From Trujillonella humicola (GTDB taxonomy: Bacteria; Actinomycetota; Actinomycetes; Mycobacteriales; Geodermatophilaceae), in assembly GCF_046233715.1 (NCBI RefSeq), contig NZ_JBJNRJ010000001.1, positions 186,001-250,000 on the forward strand: a stretch of DNA of 64,000 bases. Reading direction: 5' to 3'. The stretch's first letter is position 1. Each line of letters begins with the position of its first letter. The position numbers and the translations under genes were made by a program. Below, piece by piece: positions 49,808-58,490 of this stretch. The notes beneath the pieces were generated by a model, which was not told the DNA's origin, did not search any database, and saw nothing but the letters and a program-made list of their open reading frames with translations.

Positions 49808-49876
49808 AGAGCACCGCTCTTGACCCGCGCCCCGGTACGTGCGAACGTCGTCCTTGAACGAGAGCACCGCTCTCGT
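49808..49876. promoter_or_regulatory. Two TetR operators and divergent promoter
   Basis: The motif AGAGCACCGCTCT is at 49808-49820 and 49861-49873. The second extends to ACGAGAGC-ACC-GCTCTCGT (49858-49876), 8-bp arms around a 3-bp spacer. Centres are 53 bp apart (about five helical turns). A TTGACC (49820-49825) may be the -35 for the SDR gene. Confidence 0.7.
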
Positions 49877-49896
49877 CGAGTGGTGGGGAGGCCGGC

Positions 49897-50826
49897 GTGG
49901 CACTGCACGTGATCGTGGGCAAGGGGCCGGTGGGGACGACGACGGCGGAGGTGCTGGCCGCCCGGGGGCACCGCGTGCGGGTGCTGTCCCGCAGCGGCGG
50001 CAGCTCGACCGCGACGGTCGAGCACCGGCGGGTCGACGCCGCCGACCCCGCCGCCCTCACCGAGGCCGCGCGCGGCGCCGACGTGCTCTACAACGCCGTC
50101 AACCCCGCCTACCACCGCTGGCCCACCGACTGGCCGCCGGTCGCCGCCGCGCTGCTGGCGACGGCCGAGCGCACCGGCGCCGTCCTGGTGACGATGGGCA
50201 CCCTCTACGGCTACGGCCGCCCGTCCGGTGTCATGACGCCGGACTCGCCCCTCGCGGCGACCGACACCAAGGGCCGGGTGCGCACCCGGATGTGGGCCGA
50301 CGCCCTCGCCGCCCACCGGGCCGGCCGGATCCGGACGACCGAGGCGCGCGCCGCCGACTTCGTGGGCCCGCAGGTGCCGGCCGCGCAGTCGCACCTGGTC
50401 CGCCAGCTGCCCGCCGTCCGCCGCGGCCGCCGTGCCTGGGTCGTCGGCGACCCCGACGCCCCGCGCTCGTGGAGCTACCTGCCCGACGTCGCGGCCACGC
50501 TGGCCACCCTCGGCACGGACGACCGGGCGCTGGGCCGGGCCTGGCACGTGCCGAGCAGCCCCCCGCGCTCGCAGCGCGGGGCGATCGCCGACCTGTGCGC
50601 CGCGGCCGGCCGCCCGGCGATCTCGGTGAGCGGCATCCCGTGGCCGGTGCTGCGGGCGGTGGGTGCCTTCTCGCCGACGATGCGGGAGGTCGTCGACGTC
50701 CGGCACCAGTTCGACCGGCCCTACCTGATGGACGCCACCGCCACCACCGGGACGTTCGGTCTCACCGCGACGCCGTGGGCCGAGGTCGTCGCGGCGACCG
50801 TCGGCGCGGTGCCCGCGGCCGCCTGA
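49897..50826 (+). CDS. NAD-dependent epimerase/dehydratase family protein
   Basis: A 309-residue extended SDR. The N-terminus HVIVGKGPVGTTTAEVLAARGHRVRVLSR is a Rossmann fold with glycine motif GKGPVG; later TLYGYGR provides the Y of the active site with weak match to YxxxK, and RSWSYLPDVAATLA is typical of atypical SDRs. GTG 49897 has GGGGAGG upstream. It is regulated by the adjacent TetR protein. Substrate unknown. Confidence 0.85.
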   Translation: MALHVIVGKGPVGTTTAEVLAARGHRVRVLSRSGGSSTATVEHRRVDAADPAALTEAARGADVLYNAVNPAYHRWPTDWPPVAAALLATAERTGAVLVTMGTLYGYGRPSGVMTPDSPLAATDTKGRVRTRMWADALAAHRAGRIRTTEARAADFVGPQVPAAQSHLVRQLPAVRRGRRAWVVGDPDAPRSWSYLPDVAATLATLGTDDRALGRAWHVPSSPPRSQRGAIADLCAAAGRPAISVSGIPWPVLRAVGAFSPTMREVVDVRHQFDRPYLMDATATTGTFGLTATPWAEVVAATVGAVPAAA

Positions 50827-50861
50827 GCGGGTCGGCCCGCCGGCGTCCTACGGTGGGACGC

Positions 50862-50966
50862 ATGGTCGCTGCCTGGGTCCTCGTCACCCTGGCGTCGCTG
50901 GCTGCCCTCGGCAGCGGGTACGGCGCCGTCCGCATCGCCCGGGGTCCCCGGGGGTCGCGCAGGTGA
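50862..50966 (+). CDS. Small membrane peptide (34 aa), leaderless
   Basis: ATG 50862 is 7 nt after TACGGT (50849-50854). The peptide has a hydrophobic helix AAWVLVTLASLAALGSGY and a basic tail (IARGPRGSRR). Its stop overlaps the nitrobindin-like start (GTGA), so translation is coupled. Could be a functional small membrane protein or a translational leader for the next gene. Confidence 0.55.
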   Translation: MVAAWVLVTLASLAALGSGYGAVRIARGPRGSRR

Positions 50967-51496
50967 CCGGCCCGACGGAGCTGCCGGTCGAGGACACCGT
51001 CGACGTCCGCACCGGCCCGGAGGTCGCCCACGAGCTGCTGGGCCTGCTGCCGCTGCTCGGCGAGTGGCACGGCGAGGGCGTGAGCGCGGGCTCCGGAGGG
51101 GACCGGCGGTTCGGCCAGTGGATGCGCTTCGCGCACGACGGCCGGGGCTTCCTCGCCTACGAGTCGCGCACCTGGCTCGTCGGGGACGACGGGAAGCCGG
51201 CCGGTCCGGACGCGCGGGAGGCCGGCTTCTGGCGCCCGCGCGGGGCCGACGACGTCGAGCTGCTGGTGGCCGACCCCGCCGGCCTGGTGGAGCTCTACGT
51301 CGGCCGGGCGCGGACGACGACCAGCTGGGAGCTCACCTCCGACGTCCTGGCGCGCACCCCGGACGGGCCGGACACCACCCGCGCCGTCCGGCTGTACGGC
51401 GTGGTCGACGGCGCGCTGATGTACGCGATCGACCGGGCCTCGGGCGACGCGCCGCTGCGGCCCACGATGTCGGCGCGCCTCGACCGCCTCCGGTGA
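50963..51496 (+). CDS. Ferric nitrobindin-like protein (DUF1794/FABP family)
   Basis: A 177-residue beta-barrel protein with the family motif GEWHGEG (G-x-W-x-G-x-G) near residue 33. True nitrobindins hold heme through a His near the C-terminus in a P-H-x-x-A-x-L context; here that place reads RPTMSARLDRL, so the axial His seems absent. M. tuberculosis Rv0813c occupies the same locus. Role may be lipid or heme binding. GTG 50963 overlaps the small membrane peptide, and its stop overlaps the DUF885 start. Confidence 0.82.
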   Translation: MTGPTELPVEDTVDVRTGPEVAHELLGLLPLLGEWHGEGVSAGSGGDRRFGQWMRFAHDGRGFLAYESRTWLVGDDGKPAGPDAREAGFWRPRGADDVELLVADPAGLVELYVGRARTTTSWELTSDVLARTPDGPDTTRAVRLYGVVDGALMYAIDRASGDAPLRPTMSARLDRLR

Positions 51497-53163
51497 GCAC
51501 GGCCCGGCAGCTCGCCGACCGGTACGTCGGGCAGCTGTGCGAGCTGGACCCGCTGGTCGCGACGTCGCTGGGGAGCGCGTCCGACCGGCTCCCGGACCCC
51601 TCGCCGGAGGGTCTGGAGGCGCGGGCCGAGCTGGCCCGCCGCACCCTCGCCGAGCTCGCCGGCGTGCCGTCCGACGAGCCCGGCGCCCGGCGCTGCGCCC
51701 GGTTGCTGCGCGAGCGGCTGTCCGCCGACCTCGCGCTGCACGAGGCGGGTGAGGGGCTGCGCGAGTTGTCGAACCTGTTCAGCCCGGTGCACGCGATCCG
51801 CCAGGTCTTCATGCTCATGCCGGCCGACACCGAGGAGGACTGGTCCCTCCTGGCCCGGCGGATGGCCGGGGTCCCGGCGGCCTACCGCGGGTTCGTCGCG
51901 TCCCTGCGGGAGGGGGCGTGCCGCAACCTGCTGGTGGCTCCGCGGCAGGTGGCGACCGTGGTCGGGCAGCTGGACACCTGGCTGGCCGGCCCGTGGTTCG
52001 GCACCTTCGCCGCCCGCGGCCCGGAGGGGCTGCGCCGGGACCTGGCCGCGGCGGCCGCGGCGGCCGACGGCGCCGTCGCCGAGGTCCGCGACTTCCTGCG
52101 CGAGGAGTACCTGCCCCGTGCCGAGGGGACGCCGGACGCCGTGGGCCGCGACCGCTACGCCCTCGCCGCCCGCCGGTGGACCGGGGCCGACCTCGGCGCC
52201 GACGGCCGGCTCGAGGAGGCCTACGCCTTCGGCTGGGACGAGCACCACCGGCTGCTGGACCAGCAGCGGAGGGCGGCCGCAGAGGTGCTGGACGGCTCCG
52301 GCGGCTCCCCGCTCGAGGCGATGCGCTGGGTGGAGCGGCACGGCCCGGCGGTGGACGGCGTGCAGGCCACCCGTGCGTACCTGCAGGGCGTCACGGACCG
52401 GGCGATCGACGCGCTCGACGGGGCCCACTTCGACATCGCCGCGCCGCTGCGCCGGGTCGAGGCGGTCGTGTCCCCGCCGGGCAGCGCGGCCGGCGCCTAC
52501 TACACCCAGCCGTCCCAGGACTTCTCCCGGCCCGGACGGACCTGGCTGCCGGTGCTCGGCCGGGAGCGCTTCCCGCTGTGGGACCTGGTGTCGATCTGGT
52601 ACCACGAGGGCGTCCCGGGCCACCACCTGCAGCTGGCCCAGTGGGTGCTGCGCGCCGGGGACCTGTCGACCTTCCAGACGTCGGTCGGGATGGTCGGCGC
52701 CGACATCGAGGGCTGGGCGCTGTACGCCGAGCGGCTCATGGACGAGCTCGGCTACTTCACCGAACCCTGGGCGCGGCTGGGCTACCTCGACGGCCAGCAG
52801 CTGCGGGCCATGCGCGTCGTCGTCGACCTGGGCATGCACCTGGGGCTGCCGGTCCCGGCCGACGCCGGCGGCGTCCTCGCCGAGCACCGGGGCCGGTCGT
52901 GGACACCCGCGCTCGCGCGCGCCTTCCTCGGTGAGCACAGCGGGAGCACGACGGCGTTCCTGGACAGCGAGCTGGTGCGCTACCTCGGCGTCCCCGGGCA
53001 GGCGATCAGCTACAAGCTCGGCGAGCGGGCGTGGCTCGCCGGGCGGGCGGCGGCGCGGCGCCGCAGCGGGGCGGCGTTCGACCTGCGCGCCTGGCACATG
53101 GCCGCGCTCTCGCAGGGCTCGCTGGGCCTGGACGACCTCGGCTCCGAGCTCGCCACCCTCTGA
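51493..53163 (+). CDS. DUF885 putative metalloprotease
   Basis: A 556-residue protein. YHEGVPGHHLQ has His371-Glu372 and His377-His378, a zinc-peptidase-like motif conserved in DUF885; WALYAERLMDELGYF and the C-terminal AISYKLGERAWL follow the family. No signal peptide is evident. GTG 51493 overlaps the previous stop (GTGA). It ends at 53163, just before two palindromic repeats. Peptidase activity is inferred from the motif. Confidence 0.88.
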   Translation: MSTARQLADRYVGQLCELDPLVATSLGSASDRLPDPSPEGLEARAELARRTLAELAGVPSDEPGARRCARLLRERLSADLALHEAGEGLRELSNLFSPVHAIRQVFMLMPADTEEDWSLLARRMAGVPAAYRGFVASLREGACRNLLVAPRQVATVVGQLDTWLAGPWFGTFAARGPEGLRRDLAAAAAAADGAVAEVRDFLREEYLPRAEGTPDAVGRDRYALAARRWTGADLGADGRLEEAYAFGWDEHHRLLDQQRRAAAEVLDGSGGSPLEAMRWVERHGPAVDGVQATRAYLQGVTDRAIDALDGAHFDIAAPLRRVEAVVSPPGSAAGAYYTQPSQDFSRPGRTWLPVLGRERFPLWDLVSIWYHEGVPGHHLQLAQWVLRAGDLSTFQTSVGMVGADIEGWALYAERLMDELGYFTEPWARLGYLDGQQLRAMRVVVDLGMHLGLPVPADAGGVLAEHRGRSWTPALARAFLGEHSGSTTAFLDSELVRYLGVPGQAISYKLGERAWLAGRAAARRRSGAAFDLRAWHMAALSQGSLGLDDLGSELATL

Positions 53164-53166
53164 CGA

Positions 53167-53232
53167 CGCCGAAGTGGCCACTTCGGCGGGCGTGTGGCGC
53201 GCGACCCTTCCGCCGAAGTGGCCACTTCGGCG
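53167..53232. repeat. Two copies of the 22-bp palindrome between convergent genes
   Basis: Perfect copies at 53167-53188 and 53211-53232, the same unit (half-site CGCCGAAGTGG) as in hrpA. They occupy most of the gap between the DUF885 stop and the stop of the next minus-strand gene, and would each fold as a hairpin, so they may double as terminators here. Confidence 0.85.
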
Positions 53233-53943
53233 TCAGGAGCGGGGGGCGACGGGGTTGACGGTGTCGGCGGCGTAGCCCACGGGATCGCCGGGCCGCGCCG
53301 GGTGCACCTCCAGCCGGGAGGACAGCAGCGCGTCGACCAGCTCGGCCGGGCCGGCGACGTAGGTGCTCATCAGCTCGGGGTCGGTGGCCACGCACCACGC
53401 CCGGTCGGCCGGCCACCACAGCGCCGGGCTCTGCTCCTGCGGCTCCGGTGCGACGTTGGCCGACGCCAGCGTGATCGGGCCGCTCACCAGCAGCAGCTCG
53501 CACGCGGGCAGCGCCAGGTGCGGTCCGGCTAGGCCCTCCTCGTCGCACACGCCGAAGAAGCAGCGGTCCGGGGTGGTCGTGTGGGCGGTCAGCAGCGCCG
53601 CGAGCTCGACCGCCACGTGCGCCGGCAGGTGGCCGGGCGCGGGGGTGTCGTTCCAGAGGTCGGGCTGGTCGTCCTCGCCGACGTAGTCCCAGGAGCCGGT
53701 GATGCCCGGCCACTGCATGAGCCGGTGCGCCGTCGTCCCGTTGTACGCGGCCACCTCGTCCCAGCGGACGTCGACGTCGTCGTCGCCGTCGTAGCGGACG
53801 GCGGGGTGCAGCACGCGCGCGTGCGCGGGGAGGGACGCCGGCACGAGCGCGCCGACGGTGCCGCGAGGGGCGCGGCGCACCGCGTCGGCGAGCCACGCCG
53901 CGGGGGAGAGGTCGGTCTCGAGGGGCCGCCCGGCCACGTGCAC
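53233..53943 (-). CDS. Protein of unknown function (236 aa)
   Basis: A soluble, acidic protein with no signal peptide. GTG 53943 is preferred: TAGGTT on the minus strand (53956-53951) is 7 nt upstream, which suggests a leaderless transcript. Readable stretches include VRWDEVAAYNGTTAHRLMQWPGITGSWDYVGEDDQPDLWNDTPAPGH, CFFGVCDEEGL and WCVATDPELMSTYVAGPAELVDALL. The pattern recalls actinobacterial DUF-type proteins seen near other genes, but I cannot name the family. Its 3' end abuts repeat copy D. Confidence 0.7.
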   Translation of the reverse strand: MHVAGRPLETDLSPAAWLADAVRRAPRGTVGALVPASLPAHARVLHPAVRYDGDDDVDVRWDEVAAYNGTTAHRLMQWPGITGSWDYVGEDDQPDLWNDTPAPGHLPAHVAVELAALLTAHTTTPDRCFFGVCDEEGLAGPHLALPACELLLVSGPITLASANVAPEPQEQSPALWWPADRAWCVATDPELMSTYVAGPAELVDALLSSRLEVHPARPGDPVGYAADTVNPVAPRS

Positions 53944-54264
53944 GGCCCGGAACCTACCCGGAGAACGGACAACCCCCGGGCTGCTCCGCGGCGCCGGGCC
54001 CTCGACGAGGGGGGCTGCACGCGGGCCGACTGGACAACGGTCGGCGGCCCGGGGGTCGGGTGACTGTCCGGTTGTCGCTCGCCGCCGTACGACGGACGGG
54101 CGATCATGCCGTCGTTCGGATTCCACTCCGAACGGGCGGCCCATCTGGACGGCGGCTAGCGGACAGCCACCTCACGAGTCCTGTAAGCATGCAAGTTACG
54201 GACCACCTCCCTTCTCGTGTACCTCGACGGTACGACGCCGGAAGGGGGTCGGCAACGAGCTTTT
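53944..54264. other. Intergenic region with a weak hairpin
   Basis: Between a minus-strand gene start and the end of nhaA. It holds an 8-bp stem CGTTCGGA (54113-54120) with complement (54127-54134) that may terminate nhaA, and scattered short inverted repeats such as GACAACC/GGTTGTC. No gene, tRNA or riboswitch was found. Confidence 0.4.
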
Positions 54265-55656
54265 TCAGCCCTCGGCGGAACCGCCCACGGTGCGCCCGGG
54301 CGGCGGCGCGCCCCGCCAGTCGGGGTCGTGCTCGGCGCGGTCGTCGACGGTCTCCACCTGGTAGACGTCCGGGATGCCGTCGGCGTCGCGGTCGACCCGC
54401 TCCTCCTCGAACATCTGCCGGTAGCGGCGGTTGCGCAGCCGCAGCAGCACCGCGGCCACCGCGGCCGCCACGACGGTCCCGACCAGGATGCCGACCTTGG
54501 CGTGGTCGTAGGTCGGCGAGCCCAGGCCGTAGGCGAGCTCGGTGATGAGCAGCGACACCGTGAAGCCCATCCCGCCGAGCAGTGCCAGCCCGATGACGTC
54601 GGCCCAGCCCAGGTTCTCGTCGAGCTGGGCCCGGGTGAACCGGGCCACGAGCCAGGTGGCCGCCGTGATGCCGATCGCCTTGCCGGCGACCAGGCCCACC
54701 ACGATGCCCAGGGCGACGCTGTCGGTGACCGAGGCGCCCAGACCGGAGAGCCCGCCGATCGTCACGCCGGCGGAGAAGAAGGCGAAGACGGGGACGGCGA
54801 CCCCGGCCGAGATCGGCCGGATCCGGTGCTCGAAGTGCTCCGCCAGTCCCGGGCCGGCGCCGGGGCCGCCCGCGGCCTCGCTGCGCACCACGGGCACGGT
54901 GAAGGCCAGCAGGACGCCGGCCACCGTCGCGTGGACGCCGGACTCGTGCATGAGCACCCACGTGACCGCGGCCAGCGGCAGCAGCAGCCACCAGGAGCGG
55001 ATCCGCTTCTGCACGAGGAAGCCGAAGACGGCCAGCGGGACGAACGACAGCAGCAGCGGGGTGACCGCGAGGTCGGCCGTGTAGAAGATCGCGATCACCA
55101 TGATCGCCAGCAGGTCGTCGACCACGGCCAGCGTCAGCAGGAAGGTGCGCAGCGCGCTCGGCAGGTGGGTGCTGATGACGGCGAGGACGGCGAGGGCGAA
55201 GGCGATGTCCGTGGCCGACGGGATGGCCCACCCCTGCAGCGCCCCGTCGTCGCGGCCCAGGTTGAACAGCACGAAGATCAGGGCGGGCACCGCCATGCCG
55301 CCCACCGCCGCGGCGATCGGCAGCGCCGCCCGGCGGGGGTCGCGCAGGTCGCCGGCCACGAACTCGCGCTTGAGCTCGAGCCCGGCCACGAAGAAGAAGA
55401 CGGCGAGCAGCCCGTCGGCGGCCCAGGTGCCCAGCGTCAGGTCCAGGTGCAGCGCGTGCGGGCCGACCCGGGTGTCGCGCAGCGTCTCGTAGGCCGCCGA
55501 CCAGGGCGAGTTGGCCCAGACCAGGGCGATCAGGGCGGCGACGAGCAGGAGGACGCCGCCGACGGTCTCCTTGCGCAGGACCTGGGCGATCCGCTGCGTC
55601 TCCGGCCAGGTCCCCCGGGAGAGGACCGGCGGGGTTCGGGACGCGCTGCTGGGCAC
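54265..55656 (-). CDS. nhaA: Na+/H+ antiporter NhaA
   Basis: A 463-residue antiporter with 12 TM segments. VVDDLLAIMVIAIFYT carries the conserved Asp-Asp pair (D163-D164 in E. coli), SATDIAFALAVLAVI and GLELKREFVAGDLRDPRRAALPIAAAVGGMAVPA match the family, and the hydrophilic tail ends with a Glu/Asp-rich stretch. GTG 55656 with GGAG upstream is preferred. It exchanges Na+ for H+ electrogenically. Together with Mrp in the same window it gives two sodium exit systems. Confidence 0.95.
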   Translation of the reverse strand: MPSSASRTPPVLSRGTWPETQRIAQVLRKETVGGVLLLVAALIALVWANSPWSAAYETLRDTRVGPHALHLDLTLGTWAADGLLAVFFFVAGLELKREFVAGDLRDPRRAALPIAAAVGGMAVPALIFVLFNLGRDDGALQGWAIPSATDIAFALAVLAVISTHLPSALRTFLLTLAVVDDLLAIMVIAIFYTADLAVTPLLLSFVPLAVFGFLVQKRIRSWWLLLPLAAVTWVLMHESGVHATVAGVLLAFTVPVVRSEAAGGPGAGPGLAEHFEHRIRPISAGVAVPVFAFFSAGVTIGGLSGLGASVTDSVALGIVVGLVAGKAIGITAATWLVARFTRAQLDENLGWADVIGLALLGGMGFTVSLLITELAYGLGSPTYDHAKVGILVGTVVAAAVAAVLLRLRNRRYRQMFEEERVDRDADGIPDVYQVETVDDRAEHDPDWRGAPPPGRTVGGSAEG

Positions 55657-55788
55657 GGAGCCGCTCCAAGGAGAAGGGTCGGGTGGGAGGCCGCCGACCA
55701 GACTTCCCGGCACACCGCGCAGGAGCGTACCCGCGGTGCACCGTCCTCGTGGCCGGGCGTCGGCGCGCGGCTCCGTAGAGTGGGACAC

Positions 55789-57162
55789 GTGGAGCCGGCC
55801 CCCGCAGCACCCCCGCGGGAGCGCTCCGTCCGGCTCGCGGACCTCGCCGGGCTGCGGGTCGGCGTCTGGGGTCACGGCCGCGAGGGGCAGGCCGCCGTCC
55901 GGGCCGCGCTGGGCGCCGGGGCGGCGGGCGTGCTCGTCGTCGACAGCCGCCCGGTGGACCCGGCGGCGCTGCCGCCCGGGGCCGTCGCGTCCGCCGACGT
56001 CGCCGACCTGGCCGGCTGCGAGGTCGTCTTCCGGTCGCCGGGCATCAGCCCGTACCGCGACGAGGCCCGCCGGCTCGCCGAGCGCACCTGCGTGACCACC
56101 GGCACCGGCGTCGCGCTGGCCGAGTTCGCCGACCGCGCCGTCCCCACGCTCTGCGTCACCGGCACCAAGGGGAAGAGCACGACCAGCGCGCTGGCCGCGG
56201 CGGCGCTGCGGGCCGCCGGCCGCCCGGCGGTGCACGCCGGCAACATCGGCACCCCGCTGCTCGACGTGCTGCTCGACGGGACGGCCGAGGGAGCCGCGCT
56301 CGTCGTCGAGATCTCCAGCTACCAGGCGGCCGCCGTGCCGGACTTCGCCGGCGCGGGCGCGGTCACCTCGCTGGCGCCCGAGCACCTGGACTGGCACGGC
56401 GACGTGGCCACCTACTACCGCGACAAGCTGCGCGTCTTCTCCGCCTGCCCGCCGGGCTCGGTGGTGGTGGCGCCGCAGGCGCGCGCGCTGGTGCAGCGCC
56501 ACCTGGACCCGGCGCAGTTGGCCGACCCGGACGACCTGGTGCCCGCGGAGCTGGCCGCGGCGCTGCGGCCGGAGCACCTGCTCGGCGAGCACAACCTCGG
56601 CAACGCGCGGCTGGCGCTGGCCGGGTGCGCGCTGCTCGGCCTGGACCTCGCCGCGCACGCCGGTCCGCTCGCCGCCGCCGTCGGCGCCTTCCGCGCGCTG
56701 CCGCACCGGCTCTCGCCGGTGGCCCGCCGGGGCGAGGTGACCTTCGTCGACGACACGTTGAGCACCACCCCGGTCTCGGTGCTCGCCGCGCTCGACGCGC
56801 TGGCCGGGCGGCCGGTGACGCTCGTCGCCGGCGGGCAGGACCGCGGCCTGGACTACCGGGGGCTGGCCGAGGCGTTGGTCGCCCGCAGCGGCACCGTCAC
56901 GCTGGTGACCGTCCCCGACACCGGCGCCCGGCTGGCCGCCGACGTCAGGGCGGCCGGCGGGGGGGTCGCCGTGCACGAGACGGCGTCGCTGGAGGAGGCC
57001 GTCGCCACGGCGGTCGCGACGGCGGTCGCCGGCGGCGTCGTCCTGCTCTCGCCCGGCGCCCCCAGCTACAACCGCTTCCGCAACTACGAGGAGCTGGCCG
57101 CCCGGTTCACCGAGCTCGTGCTCGCCGCCGGGGCGACCGCCCTCCCAGGAGCCGCCCGATGA
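55789..57162 (+). CDS. murD2: MurD2: UDP-MurNAc-L-Ala:L-glutamate ligase
   Basis: A 457-residue Mur ligase. The ATP loop is GTKGKST (residues 125-131), followed by the HLDWHG-type substrate region, EHNLGNARLALA and VDDTLSTTPVSVLAAL in place of the usual MurD segment, then GGQDRGLDY. These features and adjacent MurL define MurD2, which adds L-glutamate to UDP-MurNAc-L-Ala before MurL epimerises it. GTG 55789 has TAGAGT 7 nt upstream: leaderless. It overlaps murL as ATGA. Confidence 0.9.
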   Translation: MEPAPAAPPRERSVRLADLAGLRVGVWGHGREGQAAVRAALGAGAAGVLVVDSRPVDPAALPPGAVASADVADLAGCEVVFRSPGISPYRDEARRLAERTCVTTGTGVALAEFADRAVPTLCVTGTKGKSTTSALAAAALRAAGRPAVHAGNIGTPLLDVLLDGTAEGAALVVEISSYQAAAVPDFAGAGAVTSLAPEHLDWHGDVATYYRDKLRVFSACPPGSVVVAPQARALVQRHLDPAQLADPDDLVPAELAAALRPEHLLGEHNLGNARLALAGCALLGLDLAAHAGPLAAAVGAFRALPHRLSPVARRGEVTFVDDTLSTTPVSVLAALDALAGRPVTLVAGGQDRGLDYRGLAEALVARSGTVTLVTVPDTGARLAADVRAAGGGVAVHETASLEEAVATAVATAVAGGVVLLSPGAPSYNRFRNYEELAARFTELVLAAGATALPGAAR

Positions 57163-58487
57163 CCGTCCCGCCCTTCGAGATCACCGACCGCACCCTCGAC
57201 GTCACCACCGGGGAGGCCGCGTTCACCTACCGGCTCGGCGACGACGAGTTCACCGAGCGGCTGACGCTGGACCCGGCGCTGCTGCGCGACACCGCGCCCG
57301 GACGGCCCGACCCCGCACTGGACGCGGCCCTCGACCTGGTGCACCTGGTCATGGGCACCAGCTACTACAAGCTCGCCGCGCCCGGCCGGGTCGTGGTGCG
57401 CCGACCGGTGACCAAGGCGGGGCTCGCCGTCGCCGAGGCCGCCTACGGTCCGGGGCTCGGGGAGTTCGCCGCGGTCAACCGGCTGCCGCTGCCGCACGCC
57501 GTCCGGTGGGACGTCGAGGTGGTCGACCCGCCCGCGGCGGCGGCCCCGGGCGGGCGGGGCGCGCTGCTGCCGGTCGGTGGCGGCAAGGACTCCGCGCTGG
57601 CCCTCGTCGTCGTCCCGGACGGCACCGCGCTGGCGGTCAACCCGACCGACGCGCAGCGCGACGTCGCCCGGGCGGCCGGTGCCCCGCTGCTGGGTGTGCG
57701 GCGGCGGCTGGACCCGCTGATGATCCGGCGGACGCAGGAGGGCGGGCTCAACGGCCACGTGCCGGTGACCGCGATCAACTCGGCGATCTCCACGCTGGTC
57801 GCCGTCCTCGGCGGGTACGACCCGGTCGTCTTCGCCAACGAGCGCTCCGCCGACGAGGAGACCCTCTCGGTCGACGGTGTTCCGGTGAACCACCAGTACT
57901 CGAAGTCCTACGAGTTCGAGCGGTTGTTCGCCGCGGCCGCCGCCGAGGTCGGGGTGGGCTACTTCAGCCTCACCCGGCAGCTGTCCGAGCTGGCCACGGT
58001 GGCCGCGGTCGCCGCGCTGCCGCTGCGCGAGCACATCTTGTCGTGCAACCGCTCCTACACCCAGCGGCACATGGGTGGGGAGGCGGCGCAGCGCTGGTGC
58101 CTGCACTGCGACAAGTGCCTGTTCACCTTCCTGGTGTTCGCCGTGTTCCTCACCCCGGCCGAGGCACAGCGGATGTTCGGCGGCAACCCGCTGGCCGACC
58201 CCTCGCTGGTCGACGGCTTCCGGGTCCTGTGGGCCACCGACAAGCCCTTCGACTGCGTGGGGGAGCGGGCGGAGAGCGCCGCCGCCCTCGCCCACCTCGC
58301 CGGCACCCGTTCCTGGGGCGGCCAGCCGGTCGTGCAGGAGCTGGGGGAGGAGGCCGCCGCCTTCGCCGCCGCCACCGGCTCGACGGTCGCCGGGTTCCTC
58401 CCGCCGCGCGGCGGGCACGCCGTCCCCGAGCGGTACTCGGCGGTGCTGCAGCAGGTCCTGGCCGACGCCCGGACCCCGGTGGAGTAG
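57159..58487 (+). CDS. murL: UDP-MurNAc-L-Ala-L-Glu epimerase MurL
   Basis: A 442-residue enzyme. PP-loop-like LLPVGGGKDSALAL at about residue 139, PTDAQRDVARAAGAPL, NGHVPVTAINSAI, ERSADEETLSVDGVPVNHQYSKSYEFER and the CNRSYTQRHMGGEAAQRWCLHCDKCLFTFL zinc-like Cys cluster are characteristic of MurL. It converts the terminal L-Glu of UDP-MurNAc-L-Ala-L-Glu to D-Glu. The gene ends in TAG and the next gene lies in the same frame. Confidence 0.92.
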   Translation: MTVPPFEITDRTLDVTTGEAAFTYRLGDDEFTERLTLDPALLRDTAPGRPDPALDAALDLVHLVMGTSYYKLAAPGRVVVRRPVTKAGLAVAEAAYGPGLGEFAAVNRLPLPHAVRWDVEVVDPPAAAAPGGRGALLPVGGGKDSALALVVVPDGTALAVNPTDAQRDVARAAGAPLLGVRRRLDPLMIRRTQEGGLNGHVPVTAINSAISTLVAVLGGYDPVVFANERSADEETLSVDGVPVNHQYSKSYEFERLFAAAAAEVGVGYFSLTRQLSELATVAAVAALPLREHILSCNRSYTQRHMGGEAAQRWCLHCDKCLFTFLVFAVFLTPAEAQRMFGGNPLADPSLVDGFRVLWATDKPFDCVGERAESAAALAHLAGTRSWGGQPVVQELGEEAAAFAAATGSTVAGFLPPRGGHAVPERYSAVLQQVLADARTPVE

Positions 58488-58490
58488 CCG

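Noticed and set aside
54113..54134. Possible T-arm of a tRNA (CGTTCGGATTCCACTCCGAA)
   Set aside because: No matching anticodon or acceptor arms are found around it; only a simple hairpin remains.
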